A stretch of 64,000 nt of DNA. Origin: Sutterella sp047777475 (GTDB lineage: Bacteria; Pseudomonadota; Gammaproteobacteria; Burkholderiales; Burkholderiaceae_F). Positions 8,132-17,139 of the stretch are shown in pieces. Where the stretch lies: assembly GCA_047777475.1 (NCBI GenBank), contig JBKEET010000002.1, forward strand, positions 372,001 to 436,000, read 5' to 3'. The position numbers and the translations under genes were made by a program. A model generated the notes under the pieces. It made no database searches. It was not told the origin of the DNA and was given only the letters and a program-made list of their open reading frames with translations. Position 1 is the stretch's first letter; the number at the start of each line of letters is the position of its first letter.

Positions 8132-10720
8132 ATGTTCGCGTTTTTCCGTAAACTTCGCAGCTATGCCGCAGAGCATGCCGCCCGATGGCGCGCCGCCGGC
8201 GCCAGCCGCACGGCCGTCGTGCTCAACCTGGCGTTCACCGCGCTGATCTGGGCGGTGCTGCCCCTTGAGTCGGAACCGCTCGCGAGCGTGCGCCGCAACA
8301 AGGCCGCGCTGTACCCACAGGTGGACTTCGGCAGGCCCAGGCCCCTCGATCCGCTGCGCCTCGTCGTGCAGAGCCTCTGGCTTTTCGTTGTCAGGCCCCC
8401 GCGCGGCCACCGCCCCCACCTTGTCGAGAGCACGATCGCTTTCATACGCTGGATCGGCGGCTACGTCAACGGCGCGGGCGACAAGTTCGGCCATTTCGCG
8501 CTGCGGCAGCTGCGCCGCTTCTATTCCGAGGACAACAAGCCCTCGCCGGCCAAGCTCGGCCCGGCGGGCAAGGCCTTCGTCGTCGTGGCCGCCGCGCTCG
8601 GCCTCGCGCTCGCCGTGCTCTGCATCACGCAGCCCTTCAACCTGCAGGGGCAGGTGATCTTCCTCGCGCTGATGTTCTGCTCGATGGTGGTGCTCACGCG
8701 CATCCAGGCGCGCATCACGCTGATGCTCCTCTTCGTCATTTCGATCGTCGTCTCGGGGCGCTACCTCTGGTGGCGCTGCACGTCGACCATCAGCACCGAC
8801 GGCGTGATCGACGTGATCCTCTCGGTGATGCTGCTGCTCGCCGAAATCTACGCGTTCATCGTCATGGTGCTCGGCTACTTCCAGGTCTGCTGGGTGCTCG
8901 ACCGCAAGCCTTATCCGCTGCCCGCCGACCGCAGCAGCTGGCCGACGGTCGACATCTTCATCCCGACCTACAACGAAGCGCTCGACATCATCAAGCCCAC
9001 GGTCTTCGCCGCGCTCAACCTCGACTGGCCCGCGGACAAGCTGCGCGTCTACATCCTCGACGACGGCAGCCGCGACAGCTTCAAGGCCTTCGCCGACGAG
9101 GTCGGCGCCGGGTACATCAAGCGCGAGGAGCACAAGCACGCCAAGGCGGGCAACATCAACCACGCGCTCACCGTCACCTCGGGCGAGCTCATCGTGATCT
9201 TCGACTGCGACCACGTGCCCTCGTGCGACTTCCTCACCTCGACCGTCGGCTGGCTCGTCAAGGACAAGCGCATCGCGCTCGTGCAGACGCCTCATCATTT
9301 CTATTCGCCCGACCCATTCCAGAAGAACCTGCACCTGCCCAAGGCGATGCCGATCGAGAACTCGCTCTTCCACGACTTCATCCAGAAGGGCAACGACACC
9401 TGGAACGCCACGATGTTCTGCGGCTCGAGCGCCGTGATCCGCCGCGCCGCCCTGGACGAGATCGGCGGCATCGCCATCGAGACGGTGACCGAGGACGCGC
9501 ACACCTCGCTCAAGCTCAACCGCCGCGGCTGGTCCTCGGCCTTCATCGACCGGCCCGTCGCCTCGGGCCTATCGACCGAGTCGCTTTCCGCGCACATCGG
9601 CCAGCGCATCCGCTGGGCGCGCGGCATGATCCAGATCTTCCGCCTCGACAACCCGATGCTCGGCAAGGGCCTCACGCTCGCGCAGCGGCTGTGCTTCTTC
9701 AACGCGATGATCCACTTCCTGCACGGCCTGCCGCGCATCATCTTCCTCGTGGCGCCGCTGCCCTACATGTTCGCGAACATCTACATCATCTACGCCACGG
9801 CGGCGGCCATTTTCGCCTACGTCGTGCCGCACATGGTGCACTCGGCCGTGACGAACCACATGCTGCAGCACGGCTACCGCTACCCGTTCCTCTCGAGCGT
9901 CTACGAGACGATTCTCTCGTGGTACATCCTCATCCCGACGACCGTGGCCCTGATCTTCCCGCACAAGGGCAAGTTCAACGTCACCGCCAAGGGCAGCACG
10001 AACGACCGCAAGTACCTCGACTGGGGCATCAGCAAGCCCTACGTGATCCTCATCGCGCTCAACGTCCTCGGGCTCCTGATCGGCTTTTACAAGGCCTTTG
10101 CCTCGCCCGACCCGGAGTACCTGACGCTCGCCATCAACATGGGATGGATCGCCTACAACCTCATGATCCTCGGCGCCGCCATGGCGGTGGCGGTCGAGGA
10201 GGTGCAGACGCACCGCTACCCGCGCGTCGACCTGGAGGTGCCCGCCGCGATCATCACCGCGGACGGCAAGCGCTACGAGACGCAGACCGAGCAGTACTCG
10301 CAGACGGAAGTGCGCCTGGCGATGCCCGAGGCGCTCCGCGGCGGCGCGCTCAAGGAGGGCGATGCCGTCCGCCTTGCGCTCACCGGCGAAGACGGCACCG
10401 AGACGCTTTTCAACCTCCGCGCGGGCCGGCCCGAGAAGGGCGCCGAGCGCGATTTCTCCGTTCTTTTCTCGGGCTACGCCGAAGAGCGGCTTTTCAACTC
10501 CTTTACGTTCTCGCGCCGCGGAATGTGGGCCATTCCGCCCAAGGGCGAGGTCGACGACCGCTTCCTCACGGGCTTCATGAAGCTCGGCGAGCTGATGTGG
10601 TACGGTTACAAATCCATGATCGAATTCCTTCCGGGCCGCGTGCTTCCGGCCATCCGCGACGGGATTTACTCACTCCTGCCGCATATGCCGGCGGCTTTTC
10701 CCCCGGAACTGTTCAAATGA
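8132..10720 (+). CDS. bcsA: Cellulose synthase catalytic subunit BcsA
   Basis: Inner-membrane family 2 glycosyltransferase that polymerises UDP-glucose into cellulose and extrudes it. The 862 residues contain all catalytic motifs: D310-D311-G, DCD at 358-360, TED at 453-455, QRIRW at 491-495, and the gating loop FNVTAKG at 615-621. A C-terminal PilZ-like beta domain follows (about 690-790). Its c-di-GMP motifs are degenerate: the RxxxR position reads HRYPR (694-698) and the DxSxxG position reads QYSQTE (721-726). It overlaps bcsB by ATGA, so translation is coupled. The start is ATG 8132 with AGAAG upstream. Confidence 0.96.
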   Translation: MFAFFRKLRSYAAEHAARWRAAGASRTAVVLNLAFTALIWAVLPLESEPLASVRRNKAALYPQVDFGRPRPLDPLRLVVQSLWLFVVRPPRGHRPHLVESTIAFIRWIGGYVNGAGDKFGHFALRQLRRFYSEDNKPSPAKLGPAGKAFVVVAAALGLALAVLCITQPFNLQGQVIFLALMFCSMVVLTRIQARITLMLLFVISIVVSGRYLWWRCTSTISTDGVIDVILSVMLLLAEIYAFIVMVLGYFQVCWVLDRKPYPLPADRSSWPTVDIFIPTYNEALDIIKPTVFAALNLDWPADKLRVYILDDGSRDSFKAFADEVGAGYIKREEHKHAKAGNINHALTVTSGELIVIFDCDHVPSCDFLTSTVGWLVKDKRIALVQTPHHFYSPDPFQKNLHLPKAMPIENSLFHDFIQKGNDTWNATMFCGSSAVIRRAALDEIGGIAIETVTEDAHTSLKLNRRGWSSAFIDRPVASGLSTESLSAHIGQRIRWARGMIQIFRLDNPMLGKGLTLAQRLCFFNAMIHFLHGLPRIIFLVAPLPYMFANIYIIYATAAAIFAYVVPHMVHSAVTNHMLQHGYRYPFLSSVYETILSWYILIPTTVALIFPHKGKFNVTAKGSTNDRKYLDWGISKPYVILIALNVLGLLIGFYKAFASPDPEYLTLAINMGWIAYNLMILGAAMAVAVEEVQTHRYPRVDLEVPAAIITADGKRYETQTEQYSQTEVRLAMPEALRGGALKEGDAVRLALTGEDGTETLFNLRAGRPEKGAERDFSVLFSGYAEERLFNSFTFSRRGMWAIPPKGEVDDRFLTGFMKLGELMWYGYKSMIEFLPGRVLPAIRDGIYSLLPHMPAAFPPELFK

Positions 10721-12951
10721 GCGACATGAAAACTAGCTTGACTAAACGCGCTGCGCTTATCGCGGCGTTCGCCGCTTCGCTGGCCGCCTTCGCGGCGCCC
10801 GGCTGTGCGGACCCCCTGCAGCCCGCCGAGGCCGTTGCGCCGGTGTGGCGCACGGACGTCACGGGCACGCGCACGGACATCATCCCGCTGATGCGCCTCG
10901 TGCCGGGCGGCGCCGCGCAGTCCGTGAGGCTCACGGGCCTCGCGCGCACGCAGGGCTTCGATTTCGGCGTCCGGGCCGACGAGGTGGTCTCGGAGGCGAC
11001 GCTCGACCTGCGCTTCACGCCTTCGCCCGCGCTCTCGCCGACGGTTTCCCAGGTCAACGTCTACCTCAACGGCCAGCTGCAGCAGTCCGTGCCGCTCTGG
11101 CAGACGATGATCGGCAAGGAGAGCTCGCTGCGGTTCACGCTCAACCCGAAGGCCATGAAGTCGCGCAACACCGTTGCCGTCGAGTTCCTCGGGCACTATC
11201 CGTCGCCCTGCGAGAACCCCGCCAACGACGCGCTCTGGCTCAACATTTCGCCCGACAGCCGCCTGACGCTGGTGCGCCAGCGCCTGCGCCTTGCAAACGA
11301 CCTCGGGCAGTTCCCGGCGCCCTTCGTCGACACCGTCACGGGCATGCCGACGGTGCTGCCGATCGCCTTCGCCGGCGCACCCGACGCGAAGGAAAAGCAG
11401 GCCGCCGCCATTCTCGCAAGCCAGGTGGGCGTGCTCACCGAGTGGCGCGGCGCCAATTTCCCGGTTTATTACAACGAGGCGCCGAGCGAGGGCCACTTCG
11501 TGGTCTTCGCCACCAATGCGCACCGCCCGGCCTTCCTCAAGGCCCTGCCGCCGCTTGACGGCCCGCAGGTCATGATCGCCGACGCCCCGGGCTCCATGTC
11601 CGACAAGATGCTCGTCATCGCCGGCCGCAACGGCGACGACCTCGTCACCGCCGTCAAGGCGCTCGGCGCGCCCGGCCTCGTGATGATCGGCGACAAGTTC
11701 CGCGTCAAGGCGGTGAAGGAAGCCGAGCCCGCCAAAGCCTACGATGCGCCGCGCTGGGTGACCGCCGGCCGCCCCGTGCCGTTCTCGAAGCTCATGCAGT
11801 ATCCGGGCCAGCTTTCCGCTTCCGGCTACACGCTCAGCCCCGTGCACCTGCCCCTGAGGCTCGCGCCCGATCTCTACACCGTGGGCGACTCGGCCGTCAC
11901 GATGCAGGTGAAGTACCGCTACAGCAAGCCGATCGGCCAGGAAACGGCGCAGTTCCGCGCCTACGTGAACGGCTACCTCGCCGATTCGCACAACCTCGTG
12001 CGCAGCGAAGGCTCGGGCGCGCGCACGGTGCGCCTGCCGGGCTTCTACGGCGAGCTCATCAACAACAGCCGCTCGGCGCTCACGCTCGCGCCGGTCAACG
12101 ACCTGAGCTTCACCGTCGGCTACGAGCGCCTCGTCGAAGGCGGCTCCAAGGACAACTGCAAGTCGGCGATGCTGCTCTCGCACCAGATGGAGATCGAGCC
12201 CTCCTCGACGATCGAGCTCAACGGCCTCTATCACTACGCGAAGCTGCCCAACATCGCGCTCTTCACGCAGAGCGGCTTCCCGTTCACGAAGTACGCCGAC
12301 CTGCAGGAGACGGCCGTGCTGATCCGTCCGGACGCGAGCTCCGACGAAGTGACGACGATGCTGAACGCCGTGGCGCGCATGTCGGCGGTCACCGGTGCAC
12401 AGGCCTCGCGGCTCTCGATTGCCGAGACGTCCGACTCGCCGCTGCTCGGCAGCCGCGACGTGCTCGCCGTCGGCCACTTCCCCGAGCTTCTCGGCGACAT
12501 CAACGCTGACACCGCCAAGGCGCTCCAGAAGAGCGTCGCCGCCGAAGCGAAGAGCTCGAAGAGCGTCTTCGCGGGAACGCCGCGCCGCGTGATGGCGGAC
12601 GGCATTGCGGGCATCGTCTCGACGGAGTCGCCGTTTGCCTCGGGCCGCACCGTGGTGGCGCTCCTTTCCGACGGCGCCGCGGGCTCCGTGGTGCTCAACC
12701 GCGAGCTCATCAATCCCGCCTCGCTCGGCCAGGTCAAGGGCGCCGTCGCCCTCGTGAGCGAGTCCGAAACCGTCGACTTCAGGGGCGAGGGCAGCTACGT
12801 CGTCGGCGACCTGCCGTGGTACCACCGCGTCTGGATGCAGGTGATCGACCATCCGGCGCTGCTCGTGGCCTGCGCGCTGCTCTCGGCGCTCATCCTCGGC
12901 TTCGGCATCTTCGCCTTCATGCGTCTGTGGATTAGGAGGCGCGCATCATGA
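10717..12951 (+). CDS. bcsB: Cellulose synthase regulatory/periplasmic subunit BcsB
   Basis: Periplasmic partner of BcsA, anchored in the inner membrane; it binds and guides the emerging glucan. The start ATG 10717 overlaps the bcsA stop (ATGA), giving 744 residues with a Sec signal peptide (MSDMKTSLTKRAALIAAF... through about residue 32). An alternative in-frame ATG lies at 10726. The middle carries repeated carbohydrate-binding jelly-roll segments (LPLRLAPDLYT, INNSRSALTLAPVNDLSFT), and the C-terminus is the usual single TM anchor (ALLVACALLSALILGFGIFA) followed by RLWIRRRAS. Length and order match the family. It overlaps bcsZ by four bases. Confidence 0.94.
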   Translation: MSDMKTSLTKRAALIAAFAASLAAFAAPGCADPLQPAEAVAPVWRTDVTGTRTDIIPLMRLVPGGAAQSVRLTGLARTQGFDFGVRADEVVSEATLDLRFTPSPALSPTVSQVNVYLNGQLQQSVPLWQTMIGKESSLRFTLNPKAMKSRNTVAVEFLGHYPSPCENPANDALWLNISPDSRLTLVRQRLRLANDLGQFPAPFVDTVTGMPTVLPIAFAGAPDAKEKQAAAILASQVGVLTEWRGANFPVYYNEAPSEGHFVVFATNAHRPAFLKALPPLDGPQVMIADAPGSMSDKMLVIAGRNGDDLVTAVKALGAPGLVMIGDKFRVKAVKEAEPAKAYDAPRWVTAGRPVPFSKLMQYPGQLSASGYTLSPVHLPLRLAPDLYTVGDSAVTMQVKYRYSKPIGQETAQFRAYVNGYLADSHNLVRSEGSGARTVRLPGFYGELINNSRSALTLAPVNDLSFTVGYERLVEGGSKDNCKSAMLLSHQMEIEPSSTIELNGLYHYAKLPNIALFTQSGFPFTKYADLQETAVLIRPDASSDEVTTMLNAVARMSAVTGAQASRLSIAETSDSPLLGSRDVLAVGHFPELLGDINADTAKALQKSVAAEAKSSKSVFAGTPRRVMADGIAGIVSTESPFASGRTVVALLSDGAAGSVVLNRELINPASLGQVKGAVALVSESETVDFRGEGSYVVGDLPWYHRVWMQVIDHPALLVACALLSALILGFGIFAFMRLWIRRRAS

Positions 12952-14030
12952 AGTTAAAGGCTTTGGCGATGGCCGCCCTGCTGGCGGTCTCGATTCCCGC
13001 CTCGGCGGCATGGAGTCTCTGGGACCAGTTCAAGAGCATCGACGGCCTTGACGCGAGCGGCCGCATCATCGACAGGAGCGACGACCGCAAGATCACGACG
13101 AGCGAAGGCCAGTCCTACGGCATGTTCTTCGCCCTCGTCGCGGGCGACCGCGAGTCGTTCGACAAGATGGCCTCCTGGATGGAGAACAACCTTGCCAAGG
13201 GCGACGTCAGCAAGACGCTGCCGATGTGGCTCTGGGGCCGCCGCAAGGACGGCGGCTGGGGCGTGATCGACAACAACAACGCCGCCGACTCCGACATGTG
13301 GATCGCCTACGACTTCCTCGAGGCGGGCCGCATCTGGAACGAGCCCAAGTACACCGAAAAGGGCCGCGCGATGATGAAGCTCATCCGCACGCAGGTGAGG
13401 AACGTCGCGAACCTCGGCGACGTGATCCTCCCGGGCCGCGTCGGCTTTGAGAAAGAGGGCACGGTGGTGCTCAACCCGAGCTACTACCCGCTTTTCATCC
13501 TGAAGCGCTTCGCGCTCGAGGACCCGTCCTGGAAGAGCGTCTACGAAGGCTCGCTGCGCTCGCTCGTGCGCTCGTCGCCGTCGGGCATCGCCCCCGACTG
13601 GGCGCGCTTCGACAAGAACGGACGCCTCATGAAGCCCGAGGGCGAGGACTACGAGCTCGGCAGCTACAATGCGATCCGCACCTATCTCTGGGCGGGCATG
13701 ATGTCGAAGCAGGATCCCGCCTACCCGCAGCTCGCGAACCTCTACAAGCCGATGGTGCGCCTCACCGAGCAGCTCAACATGCCGCCCGAGAAGGTCAACG
13801 TCGTGACGCTCGAGGTGAACCACCCGGGCAACGCGGGCTTCGGCGCGTGCCTGCTGCCGATGCTCGGCAACAGCCGCACCGCCGGCCTCATCCGCACGGT
13901 GCTCGCCGCCGAGCCAGTGAGCCGCGACAGCTACTACACGAACATGCTCTCGCTTTTCGGCCTGGGCTACGACAGCGGGCGCTTCTCCTTCGACAGGGAC
14001 GGCCGCGTCGTTCTCCCCGCGGAGCAGTAA
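12948..14030 (+). CDS. bcsZ: Cellulase BcsZ (GH8 endo-1,4-beta-glucanase)
   Basis: Periplasmic family 8 endoglucanase of cellulose operons; it trims nascent glucan and is needed for proper export in many species. The 360 residues begin with a signal peptide (MKLKALAMAALLAVSIPASA). The GH8 catalytic acid lies in TTSEGQSYGMFFAL and the conserved aspartate in NNAADSDMWIAYDF. The GH8 signature asparagine/arginine region APDWARFDKNG and ELGSYNAIRTYLWAG are also present. The start ATG overlaps the bcsB stop (ATGA), so the three genes are translationally coupled. Confidence 0.94.
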   Translation: MKLKALAMAALLAVSIPASAAWSLWDQFKSIDGLDASGRIIDRSDDRKITTSEGQSYGMFFALVAGDRESFDKMASWMENNLAKGDVSKTLPMWLWGRRKDGGWGVIDNNNAADSDMWIAYDFLEAGRIWNEPKYTEKGRAMMKLIRTQVRNVANLGDVILPGRVGFEKEGTVVLNPSYYPLFILKRFALEDPSWKSVYEGSLRSLVRSSPSGIAPDWARFDKNGRLMKPEGEDYELGSYNAIRTYLWAGMMSKQDPAYPQLANLYKPMVRLTEQLNMPPEKVNVVTLEVNHPGNAGFGACLLPMLGNSRTAGLIRTVLAAEPVSRDSYYTNMLSLFGLGYDSGRFSFDRDGRVVLPAEQ

Positions 14031-14048
14031 GCGGGAGCCTGAACATTT

Positions 14049-15671
14049 ATGCAGAACAGCAATCAGAAAGAGAAAGCCGCGCGGACGCACAGGACCTGGC
14101 AGGGCCTGGGCATCTGGAACGTGTACTTCATCTTGAAGTTCGCACTCGCCTCGTTCGGCTACTTAAATCTGGACATCCTCTATAACGCGCTCCTGCTCGT
14201 TTTCCTGCTCATACCGCTCGACAACCGCAGGCTGCACGTGCTGCGCGAGGCCGTTGCGGTCGTCGCCGGCCTGGCGCTCGTTTACTCCGAGAGCTGGCTG
14301 CCGGGCATCGACAGCTTCCTTTCGAACAAGAACGCGATCGCCGGCTTCTCGCTCACCTACGTGCTGCAGTTCCTGCTCGACTTCATCAACTTCAAGATGA
14401 TCGGCTGGGGCGTGCTGGTGCTCGTGCTCTACTTCCTGCTGCGGCGCTACGTGCGCATCTCGTTCTTCACGATCGCCTACTTCCTCGTGATGATCGCGAT
14501 GCCGTTCGTCGATTCGTTCGGCACGGCCGAGCAGACGACGGTGGCCGCCGAGGAAGAAGAAGGGGAGGCCGGGGCCGACAAGCCCGCCGACAGCAAGACG
14601 CTCGAGGAGTGGTACAGCGCCTTCATCAACTACGAGAAGGAGCGCCATGCATTCCTGCCGCAGACGATCGGCGAGAAGGACACGCCCTTTGACATCCTGA
14701 TCCTCAGCATCTGCTCGCTCTCGAACGACGACCTCGCCGCGGTGAAGCTCGACTCGCACCCGGTGCTGAACGAGTTCAACATCCGCTTTGACAAGTTCAA
14801 CTCCGCCTCGAGCTATTCGGGACCGGCCGTGCTGCGCCTGCTCAAGGGCGCCTGCGGGCAGCCCTCGCACCAGGACCTCTACGGCGAGCGCCGCACCGAG
14901 TGCGAGCTCCTCAACCGGCTTTCCCAGTACGGCTATCGGCAGCGCCTGCTGATGGACCACGCCGGCGAGTACGACAACTTCGTGCAGCAGCTGCGCGACA
15001 AGGCGGGCCTTACGCCCGAGCTCGAGACGCTCAACAAGCCTTTCCCGGTGCGCTACATGGCCTTCGACGACGAGCCGATCTCGGACGACCTCTCGGTGCT
15101 CCGCTATTGGCAGAAGACCACGCTCCGCAGCAAGGAGCCGCGCACCGTCACGCTCATGAACTTCATCTCGCTCCACGACGGCAACCGCCTGCCGCGCCAC
15201 GGCCGCGCCGAGGAATTCAAGCCCCGCGCGCAGCAGCTGCTTGACGACCTGCAGACCTTCATGAACGAGCTCGACAAGTCTGGCCGCCGCGTGATGCTCG
15301 TGGTCGTGCCCGAGCACGGCGCCGCGGTCCGCGGCGACAAGGTGCAGGCGCCGAAGCTGCGCGACATCCCGTCGCTGCGCATCACCGAGGTGCCCGCGAT
15401 GGTCCGCTTCTTCGGCATCAAGGGCCTGCCCGACGCGCCGATCCACGTCTCGAGCGCGACGAGCTACCTCGCCATGACCTCGCTCATCGGCAAGGTGCTC
15501 GAGAAGAACTACTACGGCAAGCCCGAGGGCACGGTGCCGCTCGAGGAACTCGTCACCGGCCTGCCTCAGACGAACGTCGTGAGCGAAAACGGCCAGGCCA
15601 AGACCCTCGAGTACAAGGGCCGCGAGTACATTCGCCAGAACACGGCGCCCTGGCGCCTCTACGCGAAGTAA
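14049..15671 (+). CDS. bcsG: Cellulose phosphoethanolamine transferase BcsG
   Basis: Inner-membrane enzyme that transfers phosphoethanolamine from phosphatidylethanolamine to cellulose on the periplasmic side. The 540 residues show an N-terminal block of TM segments (about 20-155), then a soluble alkaline-phosphatase-like domain. The likely nucleophile is the serine in ILSICSLSNDDL. Zn ligands are expected in the VVVPEHGAAVRGDK segment, and VPAMVRFFGIKG follows as in BcsG. It lies 18 bases after bcsZ and ends the operon, with a terminator at 15701-15750. Its presence suggests that pEtN-cellulose, rather than plain cellulose, is made. Elsewhere it usually accompanies bcsE and bcsF, neither of which is here. 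Confidence 0.92.
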   Translation: MQNSNQKEKAARTHRTWQGLGIWNVYFILKFALASFGYLNLDILYNALLLVFLLIPLDNRRLHVLREAVAVVAGLALVYSESWLPGIDSFLSNKNAIAGFSLTYVLQFLLDFINFKMIGWGVLVLVLYFLLRRYVRISFFTIAYFLVMIAMPFVDSFGTAEQTTVAAEEEEGEAGADKPADSKTLEEWYSAFINYEKERHAFLPQTIGEKDTPFDILILSICSLSNDDLAAVKLDSHPVLNEFNIRFDKFNSASSYSGPAVLRLLKGACGQPSHQDLYGERRTECELLNRLSQYGYRQRLLMDHAGEYDNFVQQLRDKAGLTPELETLNKPFPVRYMAFDDEPISDDLSVLRYWQKTTLRSKEPRTVTLMNFISLHDGNRLPRHGRAEEFKPRAQQLLDDLQTFMNELDKSGRRVMLVVVPEHGAAVRGDKVQAPKLRDIPSLRITEVPAMVRFFGIKGLPDAPIHVSSATSYLAMTSLIGKVLEKNYYGKPEGTVPLEELVTGLPQTNVVSENGQAKTLEYKGREYIRQNTAPWRLYAK

Positions 15672-15700
15672 GCGCTTATCGGCGCAGCTCTCCGCCCGGA

Positions 15701-15750
15701 AAGCGGAGTGCCTCTTCCTTCAAAGGGAAGGCGGCGCTCCGCTTTTTCTT
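15701..15750 (+). terminator. Terminator of the bcs operon
   Basis: Long hairpin with outer arms AAGCGGAG (15701-15708) and CTCCGCTT (15737-15744), an inner CCTT/AAGG stem, then TTTCTTTG. It lies 30 bases after bcsG. Confidence 0.75.
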
Positions 15751-15904
15751 TGCCTGTGCCTAAAAAAGGAAAGCCCGAAGGAGCCGTTGTGCCCTTCATA
15801 GGGAAGGGCGCGTGCCTGCGCTGCAGCCGCGGCGCACGCTCTTTCGGAGGAAAGAGGAGCAGGGGCGGGCGAAGCCTGGCCCCGGCGAATCTGCCGGACA
15901 AAAG
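15751..15904. other. Intergenic spacer between bcsG and pssA
   Basis: Between the two terminators I see no ORF with family features and no RNA signature. The sequence is GC-rich with short hairpins only. Confidence 0.4.
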
Positions 15905-15934
15905 AAAAGGGGCTTCCGCTTTGGAAAGCCCCCT
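15901..15934 (-). terminator. Terminator of pssA
   Basis: On the minus strand GGGGCTTTCC pairs with GGAAGCCCC (15910-15918 with 15924-15933, one bulge), followed by TTTTCTTTT. It lies about 36 bases beyond the pssA stop. Confidence 0.7.
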
Positions 15935-15969
15935 GCAGCAAGCCTGCTGATTTTTCAGCGGCGCTTCGT

Positions 15970-16902
15970 TCAGTGAGCGGCGCCGTCTTTCTTGCTTTCG
16001 TCGTCCTGCTTGACGGCCTCTTCACCTGCCGCTTCAGCGGTCTTGCCGGCGGCGGCAGCTTCGGCTTCGGCCTCGGCCTTTTCGGCGGCGAGCGCCGCGG
16101 CGATGTCAGCCTGGATCGGGTTCGGGCGTCCGGTCCAGTAGCACCAGAAGCCGTAGGCAAAGCCCGAGAGCGCATAGATGCAGAAGAGCACGAAGATCGA
16201 GAGCGACGGGTTGCTCGAAATCACGATGAAGAGGAGCGCGGCGACCACGATGACCCAGAAGGGCACGGTGCGCACGACGGCGTAGCTCTTGCCGGAGAAG
16301 AACGGCGCGTTCGAGACCATCGTGAGGCCCGCGTAGAGCGTTACGATCGCGGCGAGCCAGCTGTTGTAATCGCCGAGCCACTGCGGGAGCTTGTTCTCGA
16401 CGGCGAGCCAGACGTAGCCGGCGACGAGCGCCGCGGCGGCAGGCGAGGGCAGGCCCTGGAAGAAGTTCTTGCTCACCACGCCGACGTTGCAGTTGAAGCG
16501 CGCCAGGCGCAGGATGGCGCAGAGCGCGTAGACGAAGGCGATGGCCCAGCCGAGCTTGCCGAGGCCCTTGAGCGCGTACTCGTAGACGATCAGCGCGGGC
16601 GCCACGCCGAAGGCGGTGGCGTCGGCGAGCGAGTCCATCTGCACGCCGAACTCGGACTGCGTGTGCGTGAGGCGCGCCACGCGGCCGTCCATGCCGTCGA
16701 AGATCATCGAGAAGAACACGGCGACGGCGGCGGTGTCGAAGCGGCCGTTCATCGCGGCGATGATGCCGTAGAAGGCGGCGAAGAACGAGGCGGCGGTGAA
16801 AGCGTTGGGGAGCACGTAAATGCTCTTCGACTTCACCGTTTTCAAGCGGCGCTGGCCGATTGAAGAAAGGCTCTCGCGATGATATTCGTTGTTGGGTGCC
16901 AT
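15970..16902 (-). CDS. pssA: CDP-diacylglycerol--serine O-phosphatidyltransferase
   Basis: Inner-membrane enzyme that makes phosphatidylserine from CDP-diacylglycerol and serine; Psd (5401-6048) then decarboxylates it. The product also feeds BcsG with phosphatidylethanolamine. The 310 residues contain the CDP-alcohol phosphatidyltransferase signature as DGMDGRVAR followed, 8 residues on, by G-x3-D-x3-D (FGVQMDSLADATAFG), and about eight TM segments. The last 45 residues are an unusual Ala/Glu-rich tail, longer than most relatives carry. The start is ATG 16902. In many Burkholderiales psd and pssA are adjacent; here they are 10 kb apart. Confidence 0.93.
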   Translation of the reverse strand: MAPNNEYHRESLSSIGQRRLKTVKSKSIYVLPNAFTAASFFAAFYGIIAAMNGRFDTAAVAVFFSMIFDGMDGRVARLTHTQSEFGVQMDSLADATAFGVAPALIVYEYALKGLGKLGWAIAFVYALCAILRLARFNCNVGVVSKNFFQGLPSPAAAALVAGYVWLAVENKLPQWLGDYNSWLAAIVTLYAGLTMVSNAPFFSGKSYAVVRTVPFWVIVVAALLFIVISSNPSLSIFVLFCIYALSGFAYGFWCYWTGRPNPIQADIAAALAAEKAEAEAEAAAAGKTAEAAGEEAVKQDDESKKDGAAH

Positions 16903-17139
16903 GAAGTGCTCTGCCTTAAAAGGAAATCAGCGTCAACAGGGCCGTCAGGGCGGCTCTGCGCTGATCATAATAGCAAAAATCTGCTGAGTTGCTTATTGTC
17001 GTCCAAGAGTCAAAAAACTGCAAACAGGCCGAATCGGGGCCCCCGCCGGGCGCCGCGAAGTGAGCGCTCCCCGCAGCCGCCGGGTGCCCGATCCTGTATA
17101 GTGACACTCATCGCTTTCTTTTCTCGCCAGGAGTGCAAC

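Noticed and set aside
10666..12852. A 728-codon open frame antisense to bcsB
   Set aside because: High GC removes stops on the opposite strand. The composition (His/Arg/Glu/Val/Gly) is that of a shadow frame and no domain is recognisable.
16879..17139. The extended N-terminus of the FAH-family gene
   Set aside because: It reads as unrelated sequence crossing the pssA start region. ATG 17140 has an AGGAG site and fits the family length.
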